Origin: Microbacterium sp. 13-71-7
Lineage (GTDB): Bacteria > Actinomycetota > Actinomycetes > Actinomycetales > Microbacteriaceae
Length of the DNA stretch: 32,811 nucleotides
Direction of reading: 5' to 3'
Assembly: GCF_002257455.1 (NCBI RefSeq)
Contig: NZ_NCKN01000011.1
Coordinates: 1-32,811 of the forward strand
In this document: piece after piece, positions 1-8,772 of the stretch
How the letters are laid out: each line of letters starts with the position of its first letter
Position numbering within the stretch: the stretch's first letter is position 1
Notes under the pieces: model-generated
The model's database searches: none
What the model saw: the letters and a program-made list of their open reading frames with translations, nothing else
Told to the model about the DNA's origin: nothing
Made by a program: the position numbers and the translations under genes

Positions 1-1
1 G

Positions 2-1309
2 GTGGACGTTCTGGTGTCGGCGACGGAGATCGACGCCAGAGTGCTCACATCGCCGGCGGTGACGGCTCGGATTCGCTTCCGGGCGGGGCGATACTCGTTC
101 CTCAACGAATACGCGCGCACGGCGGCGATCGGATCCGCGTCTCCGGCGACGGTGCGAGACGCGCATCGCGCGCTCGCGCGGGCGCACGGGAGACTCGGTC
201 TGGCGACCGCAGCCTGGCACGCGCTCCACGCCGAGAGCGGCACCAGCCGGCGCGCTTCCCGCTCGGCGGTCGTCCTCGGCGAACGGCTCCTCGCCGCAGG
301 AAAGACCGAGGCCGCCGTCCGGATCGCCCAGGCGCTGAGCGAGGACATGGACCTCGAAGCCCGGTCCCGGTCGATGCTTCTCGGCGGCCGCGCCGCGCTG
401 TCCCTCGGCTGCCTCGACGATGCGGAGGAGTTCTTCGACACCGCCTCACGCGATCCGAACGAGGCCATCCGGACCCAGGCGGTCGTGGGGAAGCGGGCCG
501 TCGTGAGCTATCTCGAGGGGCCCCCGGACCATCCAGACGCCTTCGTCCGTCAGGATGCGCAGCGTCCCGCTCTCGCCGCGGCGGCGAACGCGATCGCCGA
601 CAGACCGGTGAAGACCCTGATCGATGCGGCGGCCGAGACCTGGTGGACGATCCCCACGGATGTCGATCCTGTGCTCGGCGCTCTTGCCCTCTCGCTCTCG
701 CCGTGCCTTCGCCCAGCCCCGTGGACCGAAGCGTCGACGGGCATCTCCCCCCTCGTCGAGGCGTACGCGCGGGTCGTTCAGGTGAACTTCCTGCTCTACG
801 CCAAGAGCGCTGCCGAGGCTGCGCCGGTGATGCAAGACGCGCTCTGCAGGCTTCCGTTGACGCACATCCTCGGCGGTGCGGCATACCGCGGGATCGCATC
901 CATGCTCGACCGCGCTCCCGAGCTCGGCCTCTTCCTCGCGCCCTTCGAGGCGATCGGACCACGGCATCCCGTGCGCCAGGACATCGATCGGAGCCTGCCA
1001 GGGGAGACCACAGCAGCGGCCTCGCGCAACGTACCGACAGCACCCCGCATACGGCTTCCGTCCGTCCCCCTCACCGCCCAGGAGCAGAATGTGCTCCAGC
1101 TCGTGAGCCAGGGCTTGCGCAACAGGGAGGTCGGCCAGCAGCTGAAGATCTCCGATCGCACCGTGGAGGTGCATCTGTCCCACGTCTTCCGGAAGACGAA
1201 CGTCACGTCCCGGGCAGAGCTCCTTGCGCTGCTTCTCGCCGACCGCTCGCCGAAGAACGTCGGGGCCTCCCGCGATCGGAACGAGCACCGCGGGGCGACG
1301 GACTCATGA
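2..1309 (+). CDS. Large LuxR-type transcriptional regulator, 5'-truncated by window edge
   Basis: The C-terminal 435 residues of a LuxR-family regulator are visible; the frame is open to the left edge, so the first GTG is probably internal and the true start lies outside. The last ~75 residues hold a typical LuxR/NarL helix-turn-helix: LTAQEQNVLQLVSQG, then NREVGQQLKISDRTVEVHLSHVFRK, which covers recognition helix and dimer face. The preceding ~330 residues are Ala/Leu-rich helical sequence with TPR-like spacing (AAGKTEAAVRIAQAL, LGCLDDAEEFFDTA), as in the MalT/LAL class, whose N-terminal AAA-like ATPase would then lie upstream of the window. No receiver domain is seen. Its stop codon overlaps the next start (ATGA), so the channel gene is translationally coupled. 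Target genes are unknown. Confidence 0.85.
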   Translation: MDVLVSATEIDARVLTSPAVTARIRFRAGRYSFLNEYARTAAIGSASPATVRDAHRALARAHGRLGLATAAWHALHAESGTSRRASRSAVVLGERLLAAGKTEAAVRIAQALSEDMDLEARSRSMLLGGRAALSLGCLDDAEEFFDTASRDPNEAIRTQAVVGKRAVVSYLEGPPDHPDAFVRQDAQRPALAAAANAIADRPVKTLIDAAAETWWTIPTDVDPVLGALALSLSPCLRPAPWTEASTGISPLVEAYARVVQVNFLLYAKSAAEAAPVMQDALCRLPLTHILGGAAYRGIASMLDRAPELGLFLAPFEAIGPRHPVRQDIDRSLPGETTAAASRNVPTAPRIRLPSVPLTAQEQNVLQLVSQGLRNREVGQQLKISDRTVEVHLSHVFRKTNVTSRAELLALLLADRSPKNVGASRDRNEHRGATDS

Positions 1310-1965
1310 TGCCCCCGCCTCCGGCATCCATCGCTCCGCAGCCCCCCACCGCGAGGGCCCGCCTCTTCGACGCCCTCGACATCGTGGCGACCGGCCTGTT
1401 CGCGATGGAGGGCGCGGCGGCCGCCGCCCACGCCGGGCTCGATCTCCTGGGCATCCTCGTGGTGGGCTTCATCGTGGCGCTCGCCGGCGGGATCCTGCGC
1501 GACGTCCTGCTCGGCGATCTGCCGCCGGCGGCGTTCTCCTCGAGGACCCGGATCGTCGTCGCCCTCGTCGTCTCGCTCGCCACGTTCGGGGTGCTCGCCG
1601 TCGTCGACGAGCTCCCGGCTCTGGCGCTCGCCACCGCGGACGCCGTCGGCCTCGCCCTTTTCGCGGTCGGCGGTGCCGAGAAGGCCGCCGCGCGCGGCGC
1701 CAACCTGTGGGTGGTCGCCGCCCTCGGCACGATGACCGCGACCGGGGGCGGGCTGGTCCGCGACATCCTCCTGAACCGCGTGCCGTTCGTCCTGACGCAC
1801 AGCGTCTACGGCACGGCGGCGCTGGCCGGTGCGCTCGCCACGGGGATCCTCCTGCGCTGGACGCGCACTCGCGGGCTCGCACTGCTCGCCGGGGCGCTGA
1901 TCACGTTCCTGCTGCGCATGCTCGCCGTCATCTTCGACTGGCAGCTGCCACGGCTCGTCCCCTGA
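1306..1965 (+). CDS. TRIC-type cation channel family protein (UPF0126/YicG-like)
   Basis: A 219-residue integral membrane protein with about seven hydrophobic helices and the internal duplication of the UPF0126/TRIC family. The glycine-rich arginine motif occurs twice: AGGILRDVLLG in the first half and GGGLVRDILLN in the second, both followed by a Pro-containing turn. Family members form trimeric monovalent cation channels in membranes, although the physiological role of the bacterial ones is poorly defined. The start chosen is the first of two adjacent ATGs, inside the ATGA overlap with the regulator stop; this coupling argues for co-expression with the regulator. The gene converges on glyS, with a nested hairpin between them. 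Function is by family only. Confidence 0.88.
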   Translation: MMPPPPASIAPQPPTARARLFDALDIVATGLFAMEGAAAAAHAGLDLLGILVVGFIVALAGGILRDVLLGDLPPAAFSSRTRIVVALVVSLATFGVLAVVDELPALALATADAVGLALFAVGGAEKAAARGANLWVVAALGTMTATGGGLVRDILLNRVPFVLTHSVYGTAALAGALATGILLRWTRTRGLALLAGALITFLLRMLAVIFDWQLPRLVP

Positions 1966-1984
1966 GCGGTCCGCCGCGAGCAGC

Positions 1985-2017
1985 GCCCGCGAGCGAGCCC
2001 TCCGGGCTGTCGCGGGC
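1985..2017. terminator. Nested hairpin between convergent genes
   Basis: Outer arms GCCCGCGA (1985-1992) and TCGCGGGC (2010-2017) pair perfectly over 8 bp and enclose a second stem AGCCC-TCC-GGGCT (1996-2008). It fills the space between the TRIC gene stop and the glyS stop and would fold on either strand. There is no T-tract, so it is a candidate bidirectional terminator or 3' stabilising structure rather than a canonical intrinsic terminator. Confidence 0.55.
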
Positions 2018-3406
2018 TCAGACTCCGACGAGCAGTCCCGCGAAGTGCGAGACCAGCTGATCGATCGGGATCCGCACCTGCTGCATGGTGTCGCGGTCGC
2101 GCACCGTGACCGCCCTGTCCCCGAGCGAATCGAAGTCCACCGTGACGCAGTACGGCGTGCCGACCTCGTCCTGTCGACGGTAGCGGCGCCCGATGGCCTG
2201 CGCGTCGTCGTAGTCCACGTCCCAGAACTCGCGAAGCAGATCGGCGACCTCCTGGGCGACGGGCACCAGCGTGTCCTTCTTCGACAGCGGCAGCACGGCG
2301 ATCGTGAAGGGCGCGAGCCGCGGATCGAGTCTCAGCACGGTACGGGTGTCTGCCTTCCCGTCCGCTGCGGTCGTCTCCTCGACGTGATAGGCGTCCACGA
2401 GGAACGCCATCAGCGCGCGTGTGAGGCCGAACGACGGCTCGATCACGAACGGAATGTACTTCTCGTTCGTCGCCGGATCGAAGTAGCTGAGATCCTTGCC
2501 CGACTGCTTCTGGTGCACGTCCACGTCGTAGTCGGTGCGGTTGGCGACCCCCATCAGCTCGCCCCATTCCGATCCGGAGAACCCGAACCGGTACTCGATG
2601 TCGACAGTGCGCTTGGAGTAGTGGGCGAGCTTCTCCTTCGGATGCTCGTACCAGCGGATGTTCTCCGGATCCATCCCGAGCCCGATGAACCAGTTCCAGC
2701 AGAGCTCCATCCAGGTCTCCTGCCATTCGTCGTCGGAGCCAGGCTCGACGAAGAACTCGATCTCCATCTGCTCGAACTCCCGGGTGCGGAAGAGGAAGTT
2801 GCCCGGCGTGATCTCATTCCGGAACGACTTGCCGATCTGCCCGATGCCGAACGGGGGCTTGCGGCGCATCGCCTGCTGCACGTTCTTGAAGTTCGTGAAG
2901 ATGCCCTGCGCGGTCTCGGGACGCATGTAGTGCCGGCCGCTCTCGTCATCGACGACGCCGAGGTAGGTCTTGATCATGCCGGAGAACATCCTGATCTCGG
3001 TCCACTGCCCGACCTTGTCGGAGTGCTCGGGATCCGGGATGTCGGCGAGGCCGTTCTCCGGCGGGTGGCCGTGCTTGGCCTCATAGGCCTCGAAGAGGTG
3101 GTCGGCCCGGTAGCGCTTGTGGGTGACGAGGGACTCGGTGAGCGGGTCGCTGAAGACCTTGAGATGTCCGGACGCCTCCCACACCGCCGTCGGGAGGATG
3201 ATCGCCGAGTCCAGGCCGACCATGTCGCCGCGGCGCTGCACGAAGGCCCTCCACCACTGCCGCTTGATCTTCTCCTTAAGGGCAACCCCGTAGGGTCCGT
3301 AGTCCCACGCCGAGCGTGTGCCTCCGTATATGCCGCCCGAGGGGAAGACGAACCCTCGATGCTGCGCAAGGGCAATGGCGGCATCAAGCCGCTCGGACTG
3401 TTCCAT
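2018..3406 (-). CDS. glyS: Glycyl-tRNA synthetase (alpha2 type)
   Basis: The 462-residue cytoplasmic class II synthetase charges tRNA-Gly with glycine using ATP. Visible class II signatures are motif 2 at about residues 190-222 ([25 protein letters not shown]), and motif 3 at about 322-335 ([15 protein letters not shown]). The N-terminal block [15 protein letters not shown] is typical of the bacterial/eukaryotic dimeric type. The last ~95 residues are the anticodon-binding domain ([33 protein letters not shown]). The ATG start is chosen because GAGGAG lies 5 bases upstream, whereas a more upstream in-frame start would add a basic, unconserved N-terminus. The leader is only about 40 bases from the inferred promoter, too short for a T-box. 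Length matches the actinobacterial family. Confidence 0.97.
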   Translation of the reverse strand: MEQSERLDAAIALAQHRGFVFPSGGIYGGTRSAWDYGPYGVALKEKIKRQWWRAFVQRRGDMVGLDSAIILPTAVWEASGHLKVFSDPLTESLVTHKRYRADHLFEAYEAKHGHPPENGLADIPDPEHSDKVGQWTEIRMFSGMIKTYLGVVDDESGRHYMRPETAQGIFTNFKNVQQAMRRKPPFGIGQIGKSFRNEITPGNFLFRTREFEQMEIEFFVEPGSDDEWQETWMELCWNWFIGLGMDPENIRWYEHPKEKLAHYSKRTVDIEYRFGFSGSEWGELMGVANRTDYDVDVHQKQSGKDLSYFDPATNEKYIPFVIEPSFGLTRALMAFLVDAYHVEETTAADGKADTRTVLRLDPRLAPFTIAVLPLSKKDTLVPVAQEVADLLREFWDVDYDDAQAIGRRYRRQDEVGTPYCVTVDFDSLGDRAVTVRDRDTMQQVRIPIDQLVSHFAGLLVGV

Positions 3407-3452
3407 GGAGTCTCCTCGCCGTCGCGGGGCGCCGGGGCGCCGTAACGGCACG

Positions 3453-3462
3453 GACTATAGTC
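3453..3462. promoter_or_regulatory. Symmetrical -10 element serving glyS and the divergent esterase
   Basis: The 10-base perfect palindrome GACTATAGTC contains TATAGT on both strands (3456-3461 on plus, 3459-3454 on minus). Predicted starts are near 3468 (esterase side) and near 3447 (glyS side), leaving leaders of about 40 bases each. No good -35 hexamer is seen on either side. The assignment is from sequence only. Confidence 0.6.
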
Positions 3463-3507
3463 GCTCCTGCCTCGCCCCAGAGATGCCGCCACGGACAGGA
3501 GCCTGCG

Positions 3508-4830
3508 ATGACCTGGTTCTACAAGCTCAACGTCATCGATGGGCCGCTCCCCCTGGTGATCTACGGTCTGACCGTCATCGCCATCGTCGTGCTGCTCATC
3601 CGTCGCCCCACCCCCGCCTGGCTCTGGCGCATCGTCATCGCCCTGGCCGTCGGCATCGGCGGCGGCGTGGGCATCGTGCTCTGGGTGAACTCGACCCACG
3701 CCTTCGGCCTCGGCAACATGCCCCTTCCCTCCGCGTCGATCCTGTGGCTGCCCGCCGGGTTCACGGCGACCATGCTCGGCATCGTGTCGCTCTGGGAGCG
3801 CGGGGTCTGGCGCAAGATCGTCGCCCTGCTGCTCGTGCTGCTGGCGTTGGTCTCCACGGCGCTCGGCGTGAACGCGGCGTTCGGCGTGAACACCACGGTG
3901 GGTTCGATGTTCGGCATCAGTGTCGAGGAGCCGATCCACAGTCTTCCGAAGCCCGCTCCCACCGCCACGCTGGACGGCCCGCTCTACCGCACGTGGAATC
4001 CGCCCTCGGACATGCCGGCGAAAGGCACCAGAGGGACGATCGAGATCCCCTCCGGATCCAAGTTCGCCCCTCGCCCCGCCCTGCTCTACCTTCCGCCGGC
4101 CGCACTGGTGAGGTCCGAGGCGCCGCCGCGCCTGCCGCTCATCGTGATGATGATGGGCAAGCCCGGCACGCCCACCCTCGACTTCATCGCGCCGGTGCTG
4201 GACGAGATGGCCTCGAAGAACAAGGGACTCGCTCCGATCGTGATCGTCGCCGACCAACTCGGTCCCAGTGGGGGCCTCGAGGGCAGCACTCCCGATCCGG
4301 CCTGCGCCGACTCGGCCGAGTACGGCGACGTGGACGCCTACTTCAACCAGGTGATCCCGAAGTATGCGAAGGACCGCCTGAACGTGCTCACCGATCCGAA
4401 GGACTGGACGATCATGGGCTACTCGAACGGCGGCGCATGCGCCTTCACCTGGGCGGCACGGCATCCGGGGATCTGGGGCAACATGATCGCGATCTCCGGA
4501 GACGAGTACCCCGGCATCGAGCAGCGCGCGCAGGTCATCAAGGAGACCTTCGGCGGCGACGAGAAGAAGTTCGAGGCGAACAAGCCGGCCGCCGCCCTTC
4601 AGACCAACGCCGGCGCCTTCAAGGACCACCTCGCCCTGTTCACCGTCGGCGGCGCCGATCCGACCTTCATGGACTACGCCGCGCGCATGGTGCAGCAGGC
4701 GAAGGATGCGGGCTTCGATCCCGTCCACCAGGTGATACCCGGCGCCGACCACGTCGGCGGAGCCCTCAAGGGAGGAATCCCGTTCGCCATGGATCGGCTG
4801 TACCGGCGCCTCGGCCTCTCCGCACCCTGA
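3508..4830 (+). CDS. Membrane-anchored esterase D/antigen-85-like hydrolase
   Basis: A 440-residue protein with four hydrophobic helices in the first ~130 residues, followed by an extracytoplasmic alpha/beta-hydrolase domain of the putative-esterase family. The nucleophile elbow is GYSNGG (Ser306), the likely acid lies in GGADPTFMD, and the general base is His415 in PGADHVGG. The ATG has a good Shine-Dalgarno (ACAGGAG, 7 bases upstream). It lies 51 bases before an MprF-like synthase. In Pseudomonas aeruginosa the PA0919 hydrolase next to the Ala-PG synthase removes alanine from alanyl-phosphatidylglycerol, so this esterase may likewise hydrolyse the neighbour's aminoacyl lipid. That role is inference from context; mycolyltransferase activity is unlikely because Microbacteriaceae lack mycolic acids. 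Confidence 0.85.
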   Translation: MTWFYKLNVIDGPLPLVIYGLTVIAIVVLLIRRPTPAWLWRIVIALAVGIGGGVGIVLWVNSTHAFGLGNMPLPSASILWLPAGFTATMLGIVSLWERGVWRKIVALLLVLLALVSTALGVNAAFGVNTTVGSMFGISVEEPIHSLPKPAPTATLDGPLYRTWNPPSDMPAKGTRGTIEIPSGSKFAPRPALLYLPPAALVRSEAPPRLPLIVMMMGKPGTPTLDFIAPVLDEMASKNKGLAPIVIVADQLGPSGGLEGSTPDPACADSAEYGDVDAYFNQVIPKYAKDRLNVLTDPKDWTIMGYSNGGACAFTWAARHPGIWGNMIAISGDEYPGIEQRAQVIKETFGGDEKKFEANKPAAALQTNAGAFKDHLALFTVGGADPTFMDYAARMVQQAKDAGFDPVHQVIPGADHVGGALKGGIPFAMDRLYRRLGLSAP

Positions 4831-4881
4831 CGCCCGCCGACATCGTCTCGTCCCCGAACCGCCTGTGAGAGAAGATCCCGC

Positions 4882-7413
4882 ATGACTGCATCCGAGCCCA
4901 CGAAGCCCGCGGCCGAGGCCCCGGGGGGCCTCCCCGCGCCGAAGGAGCCGGGCGCGCTCGTGGCCTACCTGCGCGCGAACCCGTTCAGCGTGCTGCTCGC
5001 GCTCATCACGCTCGGCACGGGCCTCGGCTTCGGGACGTTCTGGGGCGGGTTCCCGCAGGAGCTCGCCGCCGGCTCCCTGCCGACGTGGGAGTGGAGCGGG
5101 TGGTGGACCCCTGCGACGGCCCTGCTGATCCCCGATTCGCTGGTCGCCGGGGTGCTCGCGATCCTGCTCGCTCTGACCGCGGGTGCGTACGCGGAACGGC
5201 GTCTCGGCACGATCCGGGCGGTGATCGCGTTCTTCGGTACCGGCGCACTGGCCGTGCTGCTGGGGCTCGGCCTGCTCGCGGTGATGAACGCCTGGGGCAC
5301 GATCTGGGGACTGATGAAGGGCGACGAGCTCATCGCCGACCCGTCCATCGGCATCATCGGCATGCTGATGGCCGCCGCAGCCCTCGCACCCGCGCTGTGG
5401 CAACGCAGAATACGGGTGATCGGGTTCACAGTGCTCGTGATGTTCGTCCTCTACGCGGGCGACATGGACAGCGTGTTCCGCCTCATCGCGGCCCTGCTCG
5501 GCCTGCTGCTCGGGCTTCTGCTCGCCCGCGGCGCCGCCCGTGGATCCTGGCATCGCAGCTCGTACCGCGAGGTGCGCACGCTCGTCGCGGCGATCGTCGC
5601 GGCGACCGGCCTGGGACCGTTCATCGTGCTCATCTCGGGCGACTACGACGCGCCACTGAGCCTCGTGCTGTCGGGTTTCGTGGCGGACACCTCGAACGGG
5701 ATCGACGCCTCGTGCGGCGAGAGTTTCACCAGTGCCTGCGCCGACCAGGCGGCGGCGATCCTCACCGCCGGCGCCGGGCCCCTCCTGGTGAGCCTGGTGC
5801 CGTTCGTGCTCGCACTGCTCGCGGCATGGGGGCTGCGGACCGGACGCCGCGCCGCGTGGATCCTCGCTCTCGTCGCGAAGGCGGGCACCGCGATCGGCAC
5901 CGCCATCGCGCTCTCACCGGGCGAGCTGTTGGACGCGAAGGCTCGTGCCGAAGTGGGCGCGGAGTTCATGGTGCTCGTGCTGCTCGCGGTCGCCCTGCCC
6001 ATCGCCGTGATCGTGCTGCTGATCGTGACCCGCCGCCGGTTCCGAGTGGGCGCGCCGCGGAGCGCCGCCGGGCAGTTCGCCGTCACGGTCATCGGCGCCT
6101 GGCTCGTGCTCACCGCGGTCTATTTCGCCATCGCGCTCACACGCCCCCAGGACTACCTCGGGGAGCACGCGTCGTTCGGGGCACTTTTCAGCGATGTGCT
6201 CCGCCCCTACGTTCCCGCCGGGTTCCTCCCCGACGTCACCGAGGACGCGATCCCGATGGACGGCCCGTCGCTGCTGGCCTACCAGTGGATCGGCGTGCTG
6301 TTCTGGGGCGTCTTCATCCTCGCCATGATCCGGCTGTACCGCGCCACGCGGCTGCGCCGCGACGCGACGGAGGAGGCGCGCTTCCGATCGCTGCTGAAGG
6401 CGGGCGGTGGAGGAACCCTCGGTTTCATGGGCACCTGGCCGGGCAACAGCTACTGGTTCACCGCCGACGGCCAGGGCGCCGTGGCCTACCGGGTGATCAA
6501 GGGCGTGGCTCTGACGATGTCGGATCCGGTGTGCGCCGACGGCGAGGAGCGCGCGACCATCGAGGCATTCGTGGCCTACTGCGAGGCGCAGGGCTGGTCC
6601 GCCTGCTTCTACAGCTTCCACGAGCGCTACCTGCCGATCTTCCAGTCCTTCGGCTGGCAGTACCTGTCCGTCGGAGAGGAGACGGTGCTCGACCTCCCCG
6701 GACTCGAACTCACCGGCAAGCCGTGGCAGAAGATCCGCCAGCCGCTCAACCGCGGCCAGCGCGAGGGCATCACCACCCTGTGGTCGACCTGGGACGAACT
6801 CCCCCTCCAGTACACCGCCGAGATCGAGGCGGTGAGCGAGGAGTGGGTCGCGAACAAGAAGCTTCCGGAGATGGGCTTCACGCTCGGCGGCATGGACGAG
6901 CTCAAGGATCCCGATGTGGGGATCTTCCTGGCGATCAACAAGGACGGCGGGATCGAGGCGACCACGAGCTGGCTGCCCAGTTGGACCGACGGGAGGGTCT
7001 CCGGCTGGACGATCGATTTCATGCGCCGGGGCGACGGATCCATGCCCGGCATCATGGAGTTCGTGATCGCCTCCGCCGCGCTGCACATGAAGGAGCAGGG
7101 CGCCCAGGTGATGAGCCTGTCGGGGGCGCCCCTGGCCACCAAGCCAGACGAGGAGGAATCCGATCCGACGATCATGTCGCGGCTGCTGGACTGGCTCGGC
7201 CGGATGCTCGAGCCCGCCTACGGGTTCACCTCGCTGTTCCGCTTCAAGAGCAAGTTCAACCCGCGGTACGAGACCATCTACATGGCGTACGCGGATCCGG
7301 CGCAGCTCGCGAGCATCGGACTCGCGATCGGAGAGGCGTACCTGCCCCACGCGACACCGAAGGAGTACCTGGCGCTCGTGCAGACCATCACCGGGCGCGG
7401 CGATGAGCACTGA
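4882..7413 (+). CDS. MprF-like aminoacyl-lipid synthase (DUF2156, multi-pass membrane)
   Basis: An 843-residue protein. The first ~480 residues carry a dozen or so hydrophobic helices (flippase-like region), and about 495-835 form the cytosolic DUF2156 domain typical of MprF C-termini (GGGGTLGFMGTWPGNSYWF, AYRVIKGVALTMSDPVC, ARAT-like WQKIRQPLNRGQREG). Family members transfer an amino acid from aminoacyl-tRNA onto phosphatidylglycerol or diacylglycerol, lowering surface charge and cationic-peptide sensitivity. The transferred amino acid cannot be read from sequence. Unlike mycobacterial LysX there is no LysS domain fused at the C-terminus. The upstream esterase suggests a synthesis/hydrolysis pair. 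The ATG at the gene start is preceded by GTGAGAGAAGA. Confidence 0.85.
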   Translation: MTASEPTKPAAEAPGGLPAPKEPGALVAYLRANPFSVLLALITLGTGLGFGTFWGGFPQELAAGSLPTWEWSGWWTPATALLIPDSLVAGVLAILLALTAGAYAERRLGTIRAVIAFFGTGALAVLLGLGLLAVMNAWGTIWGLMKGDELIADPSIGIIGMLMAAAALAPALWQRRIRVIGFTVLVMFVLYAGDMDSVFRLIAALLGLLLGLLLARGAARGSWHRSSYREVRTLVAAIVAATGLGPFIVLISGDYDAPLSLVLSGFVADTSNGIDASCGESFTSACADQAAAILTAGAGPLLVSLVPFVLALLAAWGLRTGRRAAWILALVAKAGTAIGTAIALSPGELLDAKARAEVGAEFMVLVLLAVALPIAVIVLLIVTRRRFRVGAPRSAAGQFAVTVIGAWLVLTAVYFAIALTRPQDYLGEHASFGALFSDVLRPYVPAGFLPDVTEDAIPMDGPSLLAYQWIGVLFWGVFILAMIRLYRATRLRRDATEEARFRSLLKAGGGGTLGFMGTWPGNSYWFTADGQGAVAYRVIKGVALTMSDPVCADGEERATIEAFVAYCEAQGWSACFYSFHERYLPIFQSFGWQYLSVGEETVLDLPGLELTGKPWQKIRQPLNRGQREGITTLWSTWDELPLQYTAEIEAVSEEWVANKKLPEMGFTLGGMDELKDPDVGIFLAINKDGGIEATTSWLPSWTDGRVSGWTIDFMRRGDGSMPGIMEFVIASAALHMKEQGAQVMSLSGAPLATKPDEEESDPTIMSRLLDWLGRMLEPAYGFTSLFRFKSKFNPRYETIYMAYADPAQLASIGLAIGEAYLPHATPKEYLALVQTITGRGDEH

Positions 7414-7451
7414 TGCGTCTGGCGAGGGCCCCGCGAAAGGCCATCTCCCCG

Positions 7452-8750
7452 TCAGCCCTGCGCCACGCGCCGCTTCTCGAGCGCCCGCAGTGCGAACGGC
7501 GCCGCGACGCCGTGCAGCAGGATGCTGCCGACGACGGTGACGACCATGACCAGCAGCACCGCGTTGGCCTCGACGCTGTCCGTCTCGAAGGCGTTGTAGG
7601 CGAGCAGGCCGAACACGACGGAGGCCGTACCGCGCGGACCGAGCAGGCCGATCCGCACGCGATCGCCGCGGCCGACGGAGCTGCCCATGAGCGACAGGTA
7701 CACCGGCCCGAGCCGCAGCACGGTGAGCGCGAGGAGCGCGAGCACCAGGACCCGCCAGTCGAATGACGCCGTGAAAGCGAGCAGGGCGGCGGAGCCGAGC
7801 ATGAACCAGACGAAGTTCGCCGTGAGGGTGCCCATCTCCTCGACCAGGAGCAGCTCGGAATGCGGGATCACCCGCTCCTGCATGCCGCGCGTGCGCGCGA
7901 CGCGATAGATGAGGCCCGCGACGAACGCCGCCACGAAGCCGTTGGCCTCGATCGCCGGGATCGTCGCGATGCCATAGGCGATGAGCGGCAGCAGCAGCAT
8001 GGCGTAGCGCGCGCCGCCCTCGTTCGCGATGCCCCGGTCGCGGGCCGCCCGGAGCGCCAAGCCGATGGCGCCTCCCAGCACGACGCCGATCACGATCGCC
8101 GAGACCGTCGCGGGCACCGCGTTGACGAACGCCTCCGCGAACTTCTCGGTGCTGTGACCGAGGTCCTTGTCGTCCACGGTGACCGTGTCGGATCCCGTCG
8201 CGACCATCTTCTCGACCAGGGGGGCGATCACGACGGCGATCGGCAGCGCCATGCCGAAGATCGGCGAGACCAGACCGTCGTTGTACCCGCTCTCCACGTT
8301 CAGGATCGCGCGGATCCGCTCCGGCAGCAGCTTGCTGCGCAACAGACGCGTCGCCGGCGCGAAATCGGTCGGCATGATCACGCAGGCGATGACCACGGCC
8401 GCCACCAGCGCCTCGGGGAGGAGGAAGGCGGCGGCGATGGCGGTGAGGATGAGCGACAGCGGCAGCGCGATCAGCACCAGGCGCGCGGTGACCCTGCCCT
8501 CGCCGCCGAAGATGCCGCCGCGCACCTCGGTCGCGTCGGCGAAGAGGAGGATCGACAGGATGACCTCGACGATCTTCTCGGTGATCGGGGCGTCCAGAGC
8601 CGCGGCGTAGGTCGGCAGGTCCCACACCGTGGTGGCGGCCCCCAGCACGAGCAGCATCGCCGGCCCCGCCACGCCCCAGCGCTCGAAGCGATGCGAAACG
8701 ATCGACCACAGCAGCACGGCCGTGAGACCGAAGAGCACGAGCGCGGGCAT
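7452..8750 (-). CDS. CPA1-family cation:proton antiporter (NhaP-like)
   Basis: A 432-residue membrane protein with about 12 helices spread along its length and the motifs of Na+/H+ exchangers: IMPTDFAPATRLL (family TDP-type motif in helix 5) and NVESGYNDGLVSPIF (the ESxxND motif of CPA1 carriers). It probably exchanges Na+ or K+ for protons at the cytoplasmic membrane; ion specificity is not readable. It starts 22 bases after the LysR stop on the same strand, so the two could be one transcript. An ATG with GGAAGGAA upstream is used as start. The gene ends 38 bases from the convergent MprF-like gene; no convincing terminator is seen in that gap. Confidence 0.88.
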   Translation of the reverse strand: MPALVLFGLTAVLLWSIVSHRFERWGVAGPAMLLVLGAATTVWDLPTYAAALDAPITEKIVEVILSILLFADATEVRGGIFGGEGRVTARLVLIALPLSLILTAIAAAFLLPEALVAAVVIACVIMPTDFAPATRLLRSKLLPERIRAILNVESGYNDGLVSPIFGMALPIAVVIAPLVEKMVATGSDTVTVDDKDLGHSTEKFAEAFVNAVPATVSAIVIGVVLGGAIGLALRAARDRGIANEGGARYAMLLLPLIAYGIATIPAIEANGFVAAFVAGLIYRVARTRGMQERVIPHSELLLVEEMGTLTANFVWFMLGSAALLAFTASFDWRVLVLALLALTVLRLGPVYLSLMGSSVGRGDRVRIGLLGPRGTASVVFGLLAYNAFETDSVEANAVLLVMVVTVVGSILLHGVAAPFALRALEKRRVAQG

Positions 8751-8772
8751 CCGGTTCCTTCCGTGGCGACGA

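Noticed and set aside
3407..3447. T-box or other riboswitch before glyS
   Set aside because: The inferred leader is only about 40 bases, too short for a T-box, and no specifier or antiterminator structure is visible.
2974..5553. A long minus-strand open frame of 859 codons, and similar long antisense frames at 10961-13357, 18909-21017 and 22578-24437
   Set aside because: They lie opposite well-supported genes, have low-complexity Arg/Ala/Gly/His-rich translations and no family features. Long antisense frames are expected at this GC content.
7414..7451. Terminator between the MprF-like gene and the antiporter
   Set aside because: Only a four-base GGCC/GGCC pairing is possible and there is no T-tract.
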